A stretch of DNA of 46,397 bases from a virus. Within the stretch, counting starts at the first letter, position 1; every line of letters starts with the position of its first letter. Location of the stretch: IMG/VR virus record IMGVR_UViG_3300026089_000013, positions 1 through 46,397 of that record; one strand, written 5' to 3'. Shown here piece by piece: positions 22,322-29,070 of this stretch. The notes under the pieces are model-generated. The model was not told the DNA's origin. It saw only the letters and a list, made by a program, of their open reading frames with translations, and ran no database searches. Position numbers and translations under genes: made by a program.

Positions 22322-22693
22322 CTACGCGCCAGCTTCGTCGCCGCTGACCCGCTCCGCCGCAGCCTGCGCCCGAGCGAGCGCAGCGGCCGCAGCCGCCTGC
22401 GCCTTCTCGGCGATGGCGTTCGCGCGCGCCACCCGCGCTTCGGCCTTCTCGCGCGCCTTGTCGGCCTTTTCCTGTGCCCGCGCAGCCGCCACGGCGGCCT
22501 TTTCCGCGTCATCGGGCACCTGCCCGAAGCCCTCCGGCACAAGGCAGGACACCTGGATCGTGGCGGGGACCACGCCGCCGATGAACAGGCTGTTGGTGAT
22601 GTTGACCGACCCGCGGTTTCCGGGCAGGCGGAACGAGCTGTAGATGCCCTTGTGGGTCTTGTGGAACGTCAGCGTCTGCAGAATGGTATCCAT
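22322..22693 (-). CDS. Ala/Lys-rich protein, paralogue 1
   Basis: A 123-residue protein. Residues 1-60 form a beta-type domain ('LTFHKTHKGIYSSFRLPG', 'RGSVNITNSLFIGGVVPATIQV', 'LVPEG'). The remainder is an Ala/Lys/Arg/Glu helix (AVAAARAQEKADKAREKAEA..). It is clearly paralogous to the gene at 23070-23477. The alanine/lysine tail recalls histone-H1-like tails but is also compatible with a coiled coil. Function unknown. Confidence 0.75.
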   Translation of the reverse strand: MDTILQTLTFHKTHKGIYSSFRLPGNRGSVNITNSLFIGGVVPATIQVSCLVPEGFGQVPDDAEKAAVAAARAQEKADKAREKAEARVARANAIAEKAQAAAAAALARAQAAAERVSGDEAGA

Positions 22694-22758
22694 ACACACC
22701 TTTCAGCGGCCTTGCCGCTTGTTTGTTAGGTCGCGAACCGTGCGCCCAACGTAAGACC

Positions 22759-22787
22759 ATTCTAGCACGGTGCCCGCCAGAATGCAA
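22759..22787 (-). promoter_or_regulatory. Promoter P8
   Basis: -35 TTGCAT (22787-22782), 17-bp spacer, -10 TAGAAT (22764-22759). At the +1 position, where five siblings have ATG, this copy has ACG. Confidence 0.75.
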
Positions 22788-22815
22788 GTACCAAAATTGT
22801 AAGATGCTAGAATGT

Positions 22816-22945
22816 GTGCAGGTCTGTGCAGAATCGTGCAGATTTGCCGAGGTCCAGGAGCCGATAGCCCCAATATCCGAGGAGGGAAGAACCCGACCTC
22901 CCATCGCATCCTCGCGGTCGTCGCGAAGATCGTAGGAAGTCGCCT
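22816..22945. repeat. Block F: triple GTGCA array plus conserved element
   Basis: GTGCA at 22816, 22826 and 22836, exact 10-bp period, located about 65-90 bp upstream of the P8 start point. It is followed by CCCCAATATCCGAGG and the CCATCGCATCCTCG..CGTAGGAAG element shared with blocks E and G. Confidence 0.65.
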
Positions 22946-23035
22946 TGCGACTAACGGAAATCAGTGGCACGGAACTTGCATACGCTCAGGCCGTCCCTGC
23001 AAGCTCCGTGCCCGAAATCCTCGTCTGCAAGGACC

Positions 23036-23057
23036 GGGCCAACCCGAAGGTCAGCCC
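23036..23057 (-). terminator. UUCG-loop hairpin after second Ala-rich paralogue
   Basis: Minus-strand GGGCTGACC-TTCG-GGTTGGCCC (9 bp with two wobbles), just after the stop at 23070. No strong T-run. Confidence 0.6.
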
Positions 23058-23069
23058 GGTCCCTGCAAA

Positions 23070-23477
23070 CTACATGCCCGCCGTCTCGCCGGTCTGCTCG
23101 CCGGACGTGGCACCGGACTTGCTTGCCGCCTCCTGCGCCTTGGCCGCCCGAGCCAGAGCCGCTTCGGCCGCTGCCTTGGCCTTGTCGGCGATGGCCTGCG
23201 CCTTCGCCGCCCGCGCCTCGGCTTTCGCCTTGGCCTTTTCCGCGCGCTCCTGCGCCTTCGCCGCCGCTGCCGCCGCGCGGTCGACGTCCGCCGGGACCTC
23301 GCCGCTGCCCTCCGGCACGAGGCCGCTGACCTGGATGGTCTGCGGGATGACCCCGTCGACGAACATCTTGTTGGTGATGTTGACCGAGCCGCGAACGCCC
23401 GCGAGCCTGAACGAGCTGTAGATGCCCTTGTGGTTCTTGTAGAACGTGAGGGTCTGAACGCCGTTGTTTTCCGCCAT
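23070..23477 (-). CDS. Ala/Lys-rich protein, paralogue 2
   Basis: A 135-residue protein with the same layout as the gene at 22322-22693: 'LTFYKNHKGIYSSFRLAG', 'RGSVNITNKMFVDGVIPQTIQV', 'GLVPEG', then a long Ala/Lys helix (AAAAAAKAQERAEKAKAKAE..). About 60-70 percent of the N-terminal residues match by eye. The ATG at 23477 has AAGGAG 6 nt upstream. The frame is open far upstream but that part is intergenic. Function unknown. Confidence 0.75.
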   Translation of the reverse strand: MAENNGVQTLTFYKNHKGIYSSFRLAGVRGSVNITNKMFVDGVIPQTIQVSGLVPEGSGEVPADVDRAAAAAAKAQERAEKAKAKAEARAAKAQAIADKAKAAAEAALARAAKAQEAASKSGATSGEQTGETAGM

Positions 23478-23497
23478 GCTAATCTCCTTTTCGGCCG

Positions 23498-23542
23498 TTA
23501 TTGGCCTGCCGTTGTTTGCCGACGCGTCCCGTGCGCCAGCAT
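23498..23542 (-). CDS. Possible leaderless 14-residue leader peptide
   Basis: ATG (6 nt after the -10 of P9) to TAA encodes MLAHGTRRQTTAGQ and ends 20 nt before the start of the paralogue 2 gene. The same position upstream of paralogue 1 has ACG in place of ATG, so it is conserved in position but not in start codon. Confidence 0.3.
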   Translation of the reverse strand: MLAHGTRRQTTAGQ

Positions 23543-23548
23543 GAGAGC

Positions 23549-23577
23549 ATTCTACCACAGTTTTTGCTGGATTGCAA
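23549..23577 (-). promoter_or_regulatory. Promoter P9
   Basis: -35 TTGCAA (23577-23572), 17-bp spacer, -10 TAGAAT (23554-23549). An 8-bp inverted repeat CACCAATT / AATTGGTG lies just upstream of the -35. Confidence 0.75.
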
Positions 23578-23648
23578 GCACCAATTTTGTAAGAATTGGT
23601 GGCACGATTCTTGCTATCCAGGAGCGCAATGCAACCGTGGGCAATGCA

Positions 23649-23673
23649 GTGCAACATCGTGCTAAGTCGTACA
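23649..23673. repeat. GTGCA-type array H
   Basis: GTGCA, GTGCT, GTACA at 23649, 23659 and 23669, period 10, about 110-130 bp upstream of the P9 start point. Confidence 0.5.
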
Positions 23674-23741
23674 CTTCGCACGCCGAGCTCGTCCCTGACC
23701 GTGACCCACGGTTTGACAGGGTTCAGGCACACTACTTGCAC

Positions 23742-23761
23742 CGGAAGGGGAAACTTCCGGC
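23742..23761. other. Short perfect hairpin
   Basis: CCGGAAG-GGGAAA-CTTCCGG (7-bp stem, 6-nt loop) in the P9-P10 gap. It may be a regulatory hairpin in the P10 transcript. Confidence 0.35.
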
Positions 23762-23815
23762 AGCCGCTATGCCCTGCCGTATACCGTTGACCAGCTTCGA
23801 TTGCCATAGGAAAGC

Positions 23816-23844
23816 ATGATACCACAGTTTTAAACCGTTTGCAA
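23816..23844 (-). promoter_or_regulatory. Promoter P10
   Basis: -35 TTGCAA (23844-23839), 17-bp spacer with TTTAAAACTGTGG, -10 TATCAT (23821-23816). An ATG follows 8 nt later and opens a frame through the intergenic region, but no gene is convincing there. Confidence 0.7.
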
Positions 23845-23867
23845 CTACCAATATTGTAAGTGGGAGG

Positions 23868-24070
23868 CTCCTAGCATAGATCGTGCCAATTGGATAGGAG
23901 CCCGACATCGCCCTGCCCGATATTGGGGCATTGAGGTCACCGAAATCCCCGACTTCCTATCCCATCCTCCCAACTAATCGAGGGAACGTAGGAAAGGTCA
24001 AGGGCCTCTAATTACAGATATGTAAGATGTGCAGAAGTGTGCAATTTTGTGCAATCTGCATCGTTTTATT
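23868..24070. repeat. Block G: conserved element and triple GTGCA array
   Basis: It contains CCCGATATTGGGG, then CTATCCCATCCTCCC..CGAGGGAACGTAGGAAA (shared with E and F). GTGCA follows at 24029, 24039 and 24049 (period 10), next to an AATTACAGATATGTAAG motif also found near 17680. Confidence 0.55.
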
Positions 24071-24262
24071 ACACTGAGTTTCAACGTTGGACGCTCTTAA
24101 AGTTCGGTTGATATCCGCGTTTCCAATCTTTTCCATTTTTGAATTCTGTCCAATCGTCCATCTGGGCATCGGTTCGAGGGAGGCGGACCTCGGGATGCGG
24201 CAGGCGGGTCGAGGGAGGTCAACGGCGAAATCGTGAATCGCATATTCTTGCTATCAAGAGAA
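24071..24262. other. Gap without a recognised gene
   Basis: No supported gene or clear repeat. A purine-rich GGGAGGCGGAC..GGGAGGTCAACGG stretch is present; nothing more can be said. Confidence 0.3.
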
Positions 24263-24616
24263 GGGTTACGCCGGTTTAGTGATTTAAAATTGGGTTACAA
24301 GTGCTGATGTAACCCAATATTTTGCGATTGGGACGCTTGCTGAACGGCCGTAAGTGCTTTGTTTGCAGCCACTTACAGCCATCGAGGATTTATCCCTATT
24401 TCCCTATTCTTATATATGTTACATAGGTTACTAGGTTACGTGGCACAGTATAGGGCGATACATGACCGGGCATATTTCTGGCAACTGTTGAGAACCGCAG
24501 TGTAACCTGTATACCTATTGCAAGTTCAAAGACGCTAACCTGTTGCATCTAGAGCACTTAGAGCCCTCTCGGAAGGCAAAAAACGCGCGTAACCCGACGT
24601 AACCCATATGTAACCC
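24263..24616. other. GTAACC repeat cluster, candidate replication origin
   Basis: Nine GTAACC/GGTTAC hexamers in 355 bp. Plus-strand copies begin at 24309, 24502, 24589, 24599 and 24610; minus-strand copies at 24264, 24293, 24426 and 24434. The last three plus copies are spaced 10 and 11 bp. An AT-rich tract (24390-24425) lies in the middle. The cluster precedes the primase/helicase genes. TGGGTTAC / GTAACCCA at 24291-24316 is also a perfect 8-bp dyad and could act as a terminator. Confidence 0.45.
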
Positions 24617-24770
24617 AACCACTGAAAGAGCGTAAGAATTACACGATAAGCCATCCAAACCGCGCGAGGCCGTGCCAGTTCCCTCGATTCTAGCGGCTAA
24701 ACAGACCTCCACTCGGCTCATGTTTCGTTGGTCGTTCCCACCTTTCATCGTTTCGTTGGTCGTGAATTCC
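24617..24770. other. Gap downstream of the replication operon
   Basis: No supported gene; the minus-strand frame at 24515-24748 lacks a ribosome site and protein-like pattern. Confidence 0.3.
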
Positions 24771-25106
24771 TCAGAAAGGCCCGCTAAACAACAATTTCGG
24801 GTTCCTCAGAAGTCCTGGGACCAGACGAACCTCGCCATCCCAGCCAGATGTCGCATCCATTACCTGCGACTCAACACGAAGCTCGGTCATCACGCCGATC
24901 ATGACGTAATTCCCGTCACTATCCCTCGAGTATACTTTCCCGTCACCGAAGAACGGGACAGGTATCGGCCCTTCCTCGAGCTTGGTCATCGCGAGCTTGT
25001 CGCCAGAAACGACCGCGGCGACCTCCCTCGGAGTGGCGAGTTCCACTCCTACTGAAGTCCCAACAACGCTCGTGACGAGTCCTTGTAGAAACAGTCGGCG
25101 TTCCAT
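24771..25106 (-). CDS. Small exported-type protein with Tat-like signal
   Basis: A 111-residue protein with start MERRLFLQGLVTSVVGTSVG. The twin arginines followed by x-F-L-x-G resemble a Tat signal (RRxFLxG), with an Ala-X-Ala-free cleavage region near 'VELATPREV'. The mature part is beta-rich ('GDGKVYSRDSDGNYVMIGVMTELRVESQ'). GAGGAGGT lies 8 nt upstream. It follows the primase/helicase gene. Role unknown; export by Tat is a motif-based guess. Confidence 0.65.
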   Translation of the reverse strand: MERRLFLQGLVTSVVGTSVGVELATPREVAAVVSGDKLAMTKLEEGPIPVPFFGDGKVYSRDSDGNYVMIGVMTELRVESQVMDATSGWDGEVRLVPGLLRNPKLLFSGPF

Positions 25107-25198
25107 TGTTGACCTCCTCGTGCATTTCGTCGATCGTGATGAACTGGTCGTATCTACGACCAAACTAGGTAACATAATTTGCCGGTTCGCGCATTCCA

Positions 25199-27286
25199 TC
25201 AAGATTCAGGCGGCTTCTTGATCCAGGCTCGCGTGCTAATTCCCTTTGTGGATGCATCTTTATACACGCCATACACGAAGCCGAGGCCTTGCATGATAGC
25301 GCTGATTCGCTTGCTCATGGCAGGCGTTCGGTGAGATACGGGGAGAGCTAGGGCGGAGTAGACGGCGTCCACAGATACCTGACAGCCACCCGTATCGATG
25401 TAACCACAGATCTTACAAATTCGCTTATGACGACGATCTTTGACGGGATCGTATTCGCATCCTTCATCGGGGCAGGGCTGGCCGAACTGAGTTCGGAGGG
25501 TGATCTCCCAAGGATCTTCGATTCGTCGTCGCTCTTGCTGGACGGTAGCTTGTCCATACAGCCCGGGATCAAGGCGAATTGATTCGCCCTGAGCCTCCCT
25601 CGAAGCGGCCTCGGCCCAGAGCTGATCCCGCTCGGCTTTCAAACCGGGTATGTTGAATTGTTGCAGACGGATGGGCCAGAATCGGCGGTTCCCGGTCTCA
25701 TCCTGCAGATATTTATGGGAATTCGTGGTCCCAATGATGATAAATTGACGTGGATACGATTCCCTCGTTCGGCCATAGGCCAGTCTGCTTTCGTCTTTCT
25801 CACGGCTCAACATAGACTTCAGGTGATCTATATTTCGTGCGCTCATTCCGCTCAACTCAGAAGCCTCGATGATCCATTTCCCAGTCGTCCTCTCGATGAT
25901 TTCCTTCGCATCAGCATACAGTGGCAAATCATCGGAAAACCATTCCTCCCTCGGGCACAAGGCTCGCAGGGCAGAAGATTTGAACATCCCCTGCTCGCTC
26001 TCAAGGACCATGAGCTCGTCGAACTTGCATCCCGGTTGACGGATTCGTCGAACGGCCGCAATCAGAACGATCGCGCTCACTGCGCGCGTATAGGGCGAAT
26101 CGGCGGCCTGTCCGTATTTGATTAGCCACTCCTCGAGCCGGGGGATCCCATCCCACTTCAGGCTATCCAAGTAGTCGCGGACTGGGTGGAATTTCCGCTT
26201 ATAGGCGATCGAGTCAGTGACGATATAGTAGAACTCCAGGCCGGGCTTGAAGTGGAAATTAGACTGGATATCAAGCCAGACTTGGTTGTTGATGATGCCC
26301 TTGTTCTGTCCCTCGTAGCCGTTATACTTGATATATTGATGGTTGTTGAACTCATCGTAGGCGAGTCGGACATCCATCTTGTCTAGGGCGATGGTTATGT
26401 TCGATTCGTTGTCTGGAAGGATCTTGCCCTTATCGTTGTAGACGAAATCCTCGCGGCCGAGCCATCGCATGATTCGGTTGAGGACTTGCTGACCCTGCTT
26501 ACCGATGGCCTTGATCAGCTCGCTGCGACCTTTGACCGGTTCGTGCGCTTTGAGGCGGTTGGCGGTGGATTTGACGGCTGTGGCGACGTCCGTTACATCG
26601 TTCCTAGTGACCTCTGCTACGGCAGTACAGATACTGATGACCTCAGCTTCTGAGACGCCTTCTTTGAGAAGGAAACCTGCGGTGCCAAGTCTTGTGTCGT
26701 GGAGGAGACCTCGATCGCCCAGATGCTTGAATAAGATACAGGCGACGGCGTAAAGGACAATAGCTCTGCGAAGATTAGTCGCGTGGCCTATCTCGTCATC
26801 AGAACGAATTTCAACCTTCTCCCCGGAGGGATGAATCGAGGGAGGGACCATCGTTTGCTGACCGATATCGCCGTCCTTCGTAGCTCCTCGGATTTCGACG
26901 AAAGTCGTCTTCTCATCGATATCTTTGAAAGCTTCATTGATGATCGGTTCAGGAGTCGTATAGAAAACATGGGAGATACGGCGGGAGTCACGACCGAAGC
27001 CGAATCCGGTGGGTGGTAAGATCGTTCGATGAAGGCGGAGTCCCTCCGACCAGTCGAAATCCACGTCAGCTAAATATTTCCCTGGCTGAATCTCGACTCC
27101 AAGGAAAACGCCTACATTCGGTTGAACTCCTTTTGCGAGCCACTTTTCGTAATCTTCGGTGGTGTGACTCTGCTTCTGCCAATCTTTCGCTTCAAGACCA
27201 CTTGGGCCTTTTTGCTGAGGGGGATAAAAGATAAGCCGAAATCCACGTTTATAATAGTCGGCTAGCCAGACTGGAAGGGCGGCCAT
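25199..27286 (-). CDS. Primase-helicase: prim-pol-like N-terminus with VapE-type helicase
   Basis: The 695-residue protein is a replication initiator-type enzyme. The N-terminal third resembles bifunctional primase-polymerases ('GVQPNVGVFLG', 'KYLADVDFD' with acidic pair, 'FGRDSRRISHVFYTT', 'FVEIRGATKDGDIGQQTMVPPSIHPSGE'). The centre is a virulence-associated-E helicase: 'DYLDSLKWDGIPRLEEWL', a degenerate Walker A 'LESEQGMFKSSAL', Walker B-like 'GKWIIEASEL' and 'IIIGTTNSHKYLQDETGNRRFWPIRL'. A C-terminal zinc-finger-like CPDEGC..CKICG follows. It would unwind and prime phage DNA. It has its own consensus promoter P11. Confidence 0.85.
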   Translation of the reverse strand: MAALPVWLADYYKRGFRLIFYPPQQKGPSGLEAKDWQKQSHTTEDYEKWLAKGVQPNVGVFLGVEIQPGKYLADVDFDWSEGLRLHRTILPPTGFGFGRDSRRISHVFYTTPEPIINEAFKDIDEKTTFVEIRGATKDGDIGQQTMVPPSIHPSGEKVEIRSDDEIGHATNLRRAIVLYAVACILFKHLGDRGLLHDTRLGTAGFLLKEGVSEAEVISICTAVAEVTRNDVTDVATAVKSTANRLKAHEPVKGRSELIKAIGKQGQQVLNRIMRWLGREDFVYNDKGKILPDNESNITIALDKMDVRLAYDEFNNHQYIKYNGYEGQNKGIINNQVWLDIQSNFHFKPGLEFYYIVTDSIAYKRKFHPVRDYLDSLKWDGIPRLEEWLIKYGQAADSPYTRAVSAIVLIAAVRRIRQPGCKFDELMVLESEQGMFKSSALRALCPREEWFSDDLPLYADAKEIIERTTGKWIIEASELSGMSARNIDHLKSMLSREKDESRLAYGRTRESYPRQFIIIGTTNSHKYLQDETGNRRFWPIRLQQFNIPGLKAERDQLWAEAASREAQGESIRLDPGLYGQATVQQERRRIEDPWEITLRTQFGQPCPDEGCEYDPVKDRRHKRICKICGYIDTGGCQVSVDAVYSALALPVSHRTPAMSKRISAIMQGLGFVYGVYKDASTKGISTRAWIKKPPES

Positions 27287-27320
27287 ACGCTAGTATGCGG
27301 AGTAGACAGAGGAAACTTAT

Positions 27321-27349
27321 ATTATACCACGTTTTTTAACCTTTTGCAA
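27321..27349 (-). promoter_or_regulatory. Promoter P11 for the primase-helicase gene
   Basis: -35 TTGCAA (27349-27344), 17-bp spacer ending CGTGG, -10 TATAAT (27326-27321). Confidence 0.8.
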
Positions 27350-27375
27350 GTGTTTTGTCTGTTCCGTACAGAGTA

Positions 27376-27636
27376 TTAGGGTAAACGACGGCGTTTGGAA
27401 GATCGTGGCACATCATTTATTGCACGCTTTTTCTTGGCGCGATCCCATCGGCGTATCTGGCCGGTCGCGCGATTATCTCGCCGCGCCTTCATGAAGAGCT
27501 TTGCGAAGAAGGGCGTATGTTCAATCTTGAAGTCCAATACATGGACCAGTCCACAATCACAGCACGCAAAACGGAAGTTACGTTGACGAGTCCACTCCCA
27601 TACATTGGATGGACTATAAGTGTATCGGCGTCCCAT
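27376..27636 (-). CDS. Small CxxC protein of phage-hypothetical type
   Basis: An 86-residue basic protein (MGRRYTYSPSNVWEWTRQRN..) with 'FACCDCGLVHVLDFKI' and 'RRDNRATGQIRRWDRAKKKR'. Proteins with 'CCDCGLVH...F' followed by 'aRRN.RaT...R' are common in phages of many hosts; the CxxC likely binds zinc. Function unknown. Confidence 0.75.
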   Translation of the reverse strand: MGRRYTYSPSNVWEWTRQRNFRFACCDCGLVHVLDFKIEHTPFFAKLFMKARRDNRATGQIRRWDRAKKKRAINDVPRSSKRRRLP

Positions 27637-27833
27637 TATGGATTTCGCACCTTGACGCCCTTAAAGCCTTGATAGCACTCGGAGTGACCATCAGTAAAGG
27701 CTAAACGAGCGACCGCGTTGTTCGGTTCTAGACTGATGTCGAGCGAGACGACCTTGGATATCTCCTCGGAGCCACGCGCGTAGCGGAGCACGACGATGAA
27801 CGTGTCGGGCTTCGCGTTACTGTCCCTTGACAT
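27636..27833 (-). CDS. 65-residue hypothetical protein
   Basis: MSRDSNAKPDTFIVVLRYAR.. with 'SLEPNNAVARLAFTDGHSECYQGF'. The compact beta pattern suggests a small barrel. It overlaps the gene before it by 17 nt and abuts the next. No family recognised. Confidence 0.6.
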   Translation of the reverse strand: MSRDSNAKPDTFIVVLRYARGSEEISKVVSLDISLEPNNAVARLAFTDGHSECYQGFKGVKVRNP

Positions 27834-28023
27834 CGCTGACCTTGTCGAGGATGTCAGCCAGTCTGCTCAGGACCGAGCTGATCTTCTCCATCAGTTCAGT
27901 CTGCTTTTTCAGCTCCGCCAGCACCGCTTCGAGGGCGGGAGTAAGACTGTGAGGGACGGGTTCCTTTGATTCCACGGTTGACTCCTTCTCGATTCTGCCG
28001 TTACGAGCGACCAGTCTAGTCAT
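27817..28023 (-). CDS. 68-residue coiled-coil protein
   Basis: The disordered first half is followed by the helix 'ALEAVLAELKKQTELMEKISSVLSRLADILDKVSDV' (given here as motif; heptad Leu/Ile). The start ATG overlaps the stop of the acidic gene upstream. Probably an oligomerising protein; role unknown. Confidence 0.65.
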   Translation of the reverse strand: MTRLVARNGRIEKESTVESKEPVPHSLTPALEAVLAELKKQTELMEKISSVLSRLADILDKVSDVKGQ

Positions 28024-28166
28024 TCGTCCTCTTCATCCTCCATGTCCGATTCGTCATACTCGCTGTCTTCGTCCTCGTCGTCATCGAATTCGTCGGTGTC
28101 TGGATCTTCACTGGATTCATCCAGATCCTGGTTGGACTTGGTCACGTCCTCATCAGTCGGTTTCAT
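28020..28166 (-). CDS. 48-residue extremely acidic protein
   Basis: MKPTDEDVTKSNQDLDESSE.. continuing with runs such as DEFDDDEDEDSEYDES; more than half of the residues are Asp or Glu. GGAGG lies 5 nt before the ATG, and the stop overlaps the next start (ATGA), so it is surely translated. Strong negative charge in a short phage early protein suggests a DNA mimic or a basic-protein chaperone, but it has no recognised family. Confidence 0.7.
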   Translation of the reverse strand: MKPTDEDVTKSNQDLDESSEDPDTDEFDDDEDEDSEYDESDMEDEEDE

Positions 28167-28175
28167 GAAATCCTC

Positions 28176-28388
28176 CTATCGACACGGTGTCCCAGATCCA
28201 ATCTGTGCCCCACATCGCTTACAGAAGCTGCCATTCGCGTAGAATTCCCACTGATGCTCTCGCGTGACTGTCAGCGGGATTCCCCATTTCTTCTTGCCAC
28301 AATCGCAAGGCGTGCCCACGTCGGGCGTCCAGTCGTCACCCCACTGATGAGTCCAGGTATGGCCGTTGGAGCAAGGTGCGTCATTCAT
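28176..28388 (-). CDS. 70-residue putative zinc-binding protein
   Basis: MNDAPCSNGHTWTHQWGDDW.. with 'PCDCGKKKW' and C-terminal 'FCKRCGAQIGSG'. C-x-C and C-x2-C pairs would form a zinc ribbon. It overlaps the upstream gene by 8 nt. Function unknown. Confidence 0.6.
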   Translation of the reverse strand: MNDAPCSNGHTWTHQWGDDWTPDVGTPCDCGKKKWGIPLTVTREHQWEFYANGSFCKRCGAQIGSGTPCR

Positions 28389-28758
28389 TGGCGGACTCGT
28401 AGCCACAATTACATTCTTCGTACGGTGGCTGGTAATTGCCGTATGCTGGACAAGAACGATCGTGTCGCTTCTTTGGCGGCGCCGAGACGACGGCATGGCT
28501 GTGATGCGTCGGCTCTAGACGACACACTTTGCAGGGACTTCCCACGTAAACGTCTGGCTCATAACGATGCCTTGCAGGCGCCGAGACGACAGAGGGCGAG
28601 GCGGCAAGGTGTTCAGCCAGATACGTCGCAAGTTGCGGAGCGATGTCTCGAACGACAGCGCCATCGCTGGCACGCAACACCGAGAACTCGCGCAATGATA
28701 GCTCGTAGTTCACCCAGTTTTGAATCAGATTAACGATTTGCGCGGCTTGCTTACTCAT
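28381..28758 (-). CDS. 125-residue putative zinc-binding protein
   Basis: The N-terminal helical half (MSKQAAQIVNLIQNWVNYEL..) is followed by 'RHRYEPDVYVGSPCKVCRLEPTHHSH', a C-x2-C..H-H pattern common in small phage proteins. A second Cys cluster 'SCPAYGNYQPPYEECNCGY' follows. Probably binds zinc; role unknown. Confidence 0.65.
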   Translation of the reverse strand: MSKQAAQIVNLIQNWVNYELSLREFSVLRASDGAVVRDIAPQLATYLAEHLAASPSVVSAPARHRYEPDVYVGSPCKVCRLEPTHHSHAVVSAPPKKRHDRSCPAYGNYQPPYEECNCGYESANE

Positions 28759-28818
28759 ATTAGGTTAAATGCCCAAAACCCGAATTTTTGACCACCGTTG
28801 GCAGACGTCATCAGCCCA

Positions 28819-29070
28819 TTAGGAATTTCTCTGATCACCGTTGGGCTTGACCTTCCCGTCCTTCTTATCCCTCTCGGCCGTGACAAATGTATCGAAGGCG
28901 GTGTAGAGATCCTTCGTCGCTTTCCCATCCATCACGCATTCCTTACAGTACTCCGAGAAAGCCTTGGCGACCATCGCTGTGCCGACCCTCCCTTCGAGGG
29001 AGATATAAAAGTAGATATCGTCTGGTGGAATCTCATGGTTGCACAGGTCACAGAAGCGATGCATCGCCAT
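28819..29070 (-). CDS. 83-residue zinc-ribbon-like protein
   Basis: MAMHRFCDLCNHEIPPDDIY.. and 'SEYCKECVMDGKATKD'. Two CxxC pairs 40 residues apart form a typical knuckle pair. The start overlaps the helicase stop (TGATG). A longer frame upstream is rejected since it would lie inside the helicase gene. Confidence 0.65.
   Translation of the reverse strand: MAMHRFCDLCNHEIPPDDIYFYISLEGRVGTAMVAKAFSEYCKECVMDGKATKDLYTAFDTFVTAERDKKDGKVKPNGDQRNS

Noticed and set aside
23478-23825. N-terminal extension of the paralogue 2 gene from the ATG 8 nt after P10
   Set aside because: The frame is open but crosses P9, the GTGCA array and a hairpin; the paralogue has no counterpart, and a strong ribosome site marks the start at 23477.
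18144-24053. CRISPR-like array
   Set aside because: The GTGCA units are 5 bp with 10-bp period and scattered; there are no 25-40 bp repeats with unique spacers and no cas genes.
24515-24748. 77-codon minus-strand frame
   Set aside because: It covers the GTAACC cluster, lacks a ribosome site and has no protein-like pattern.
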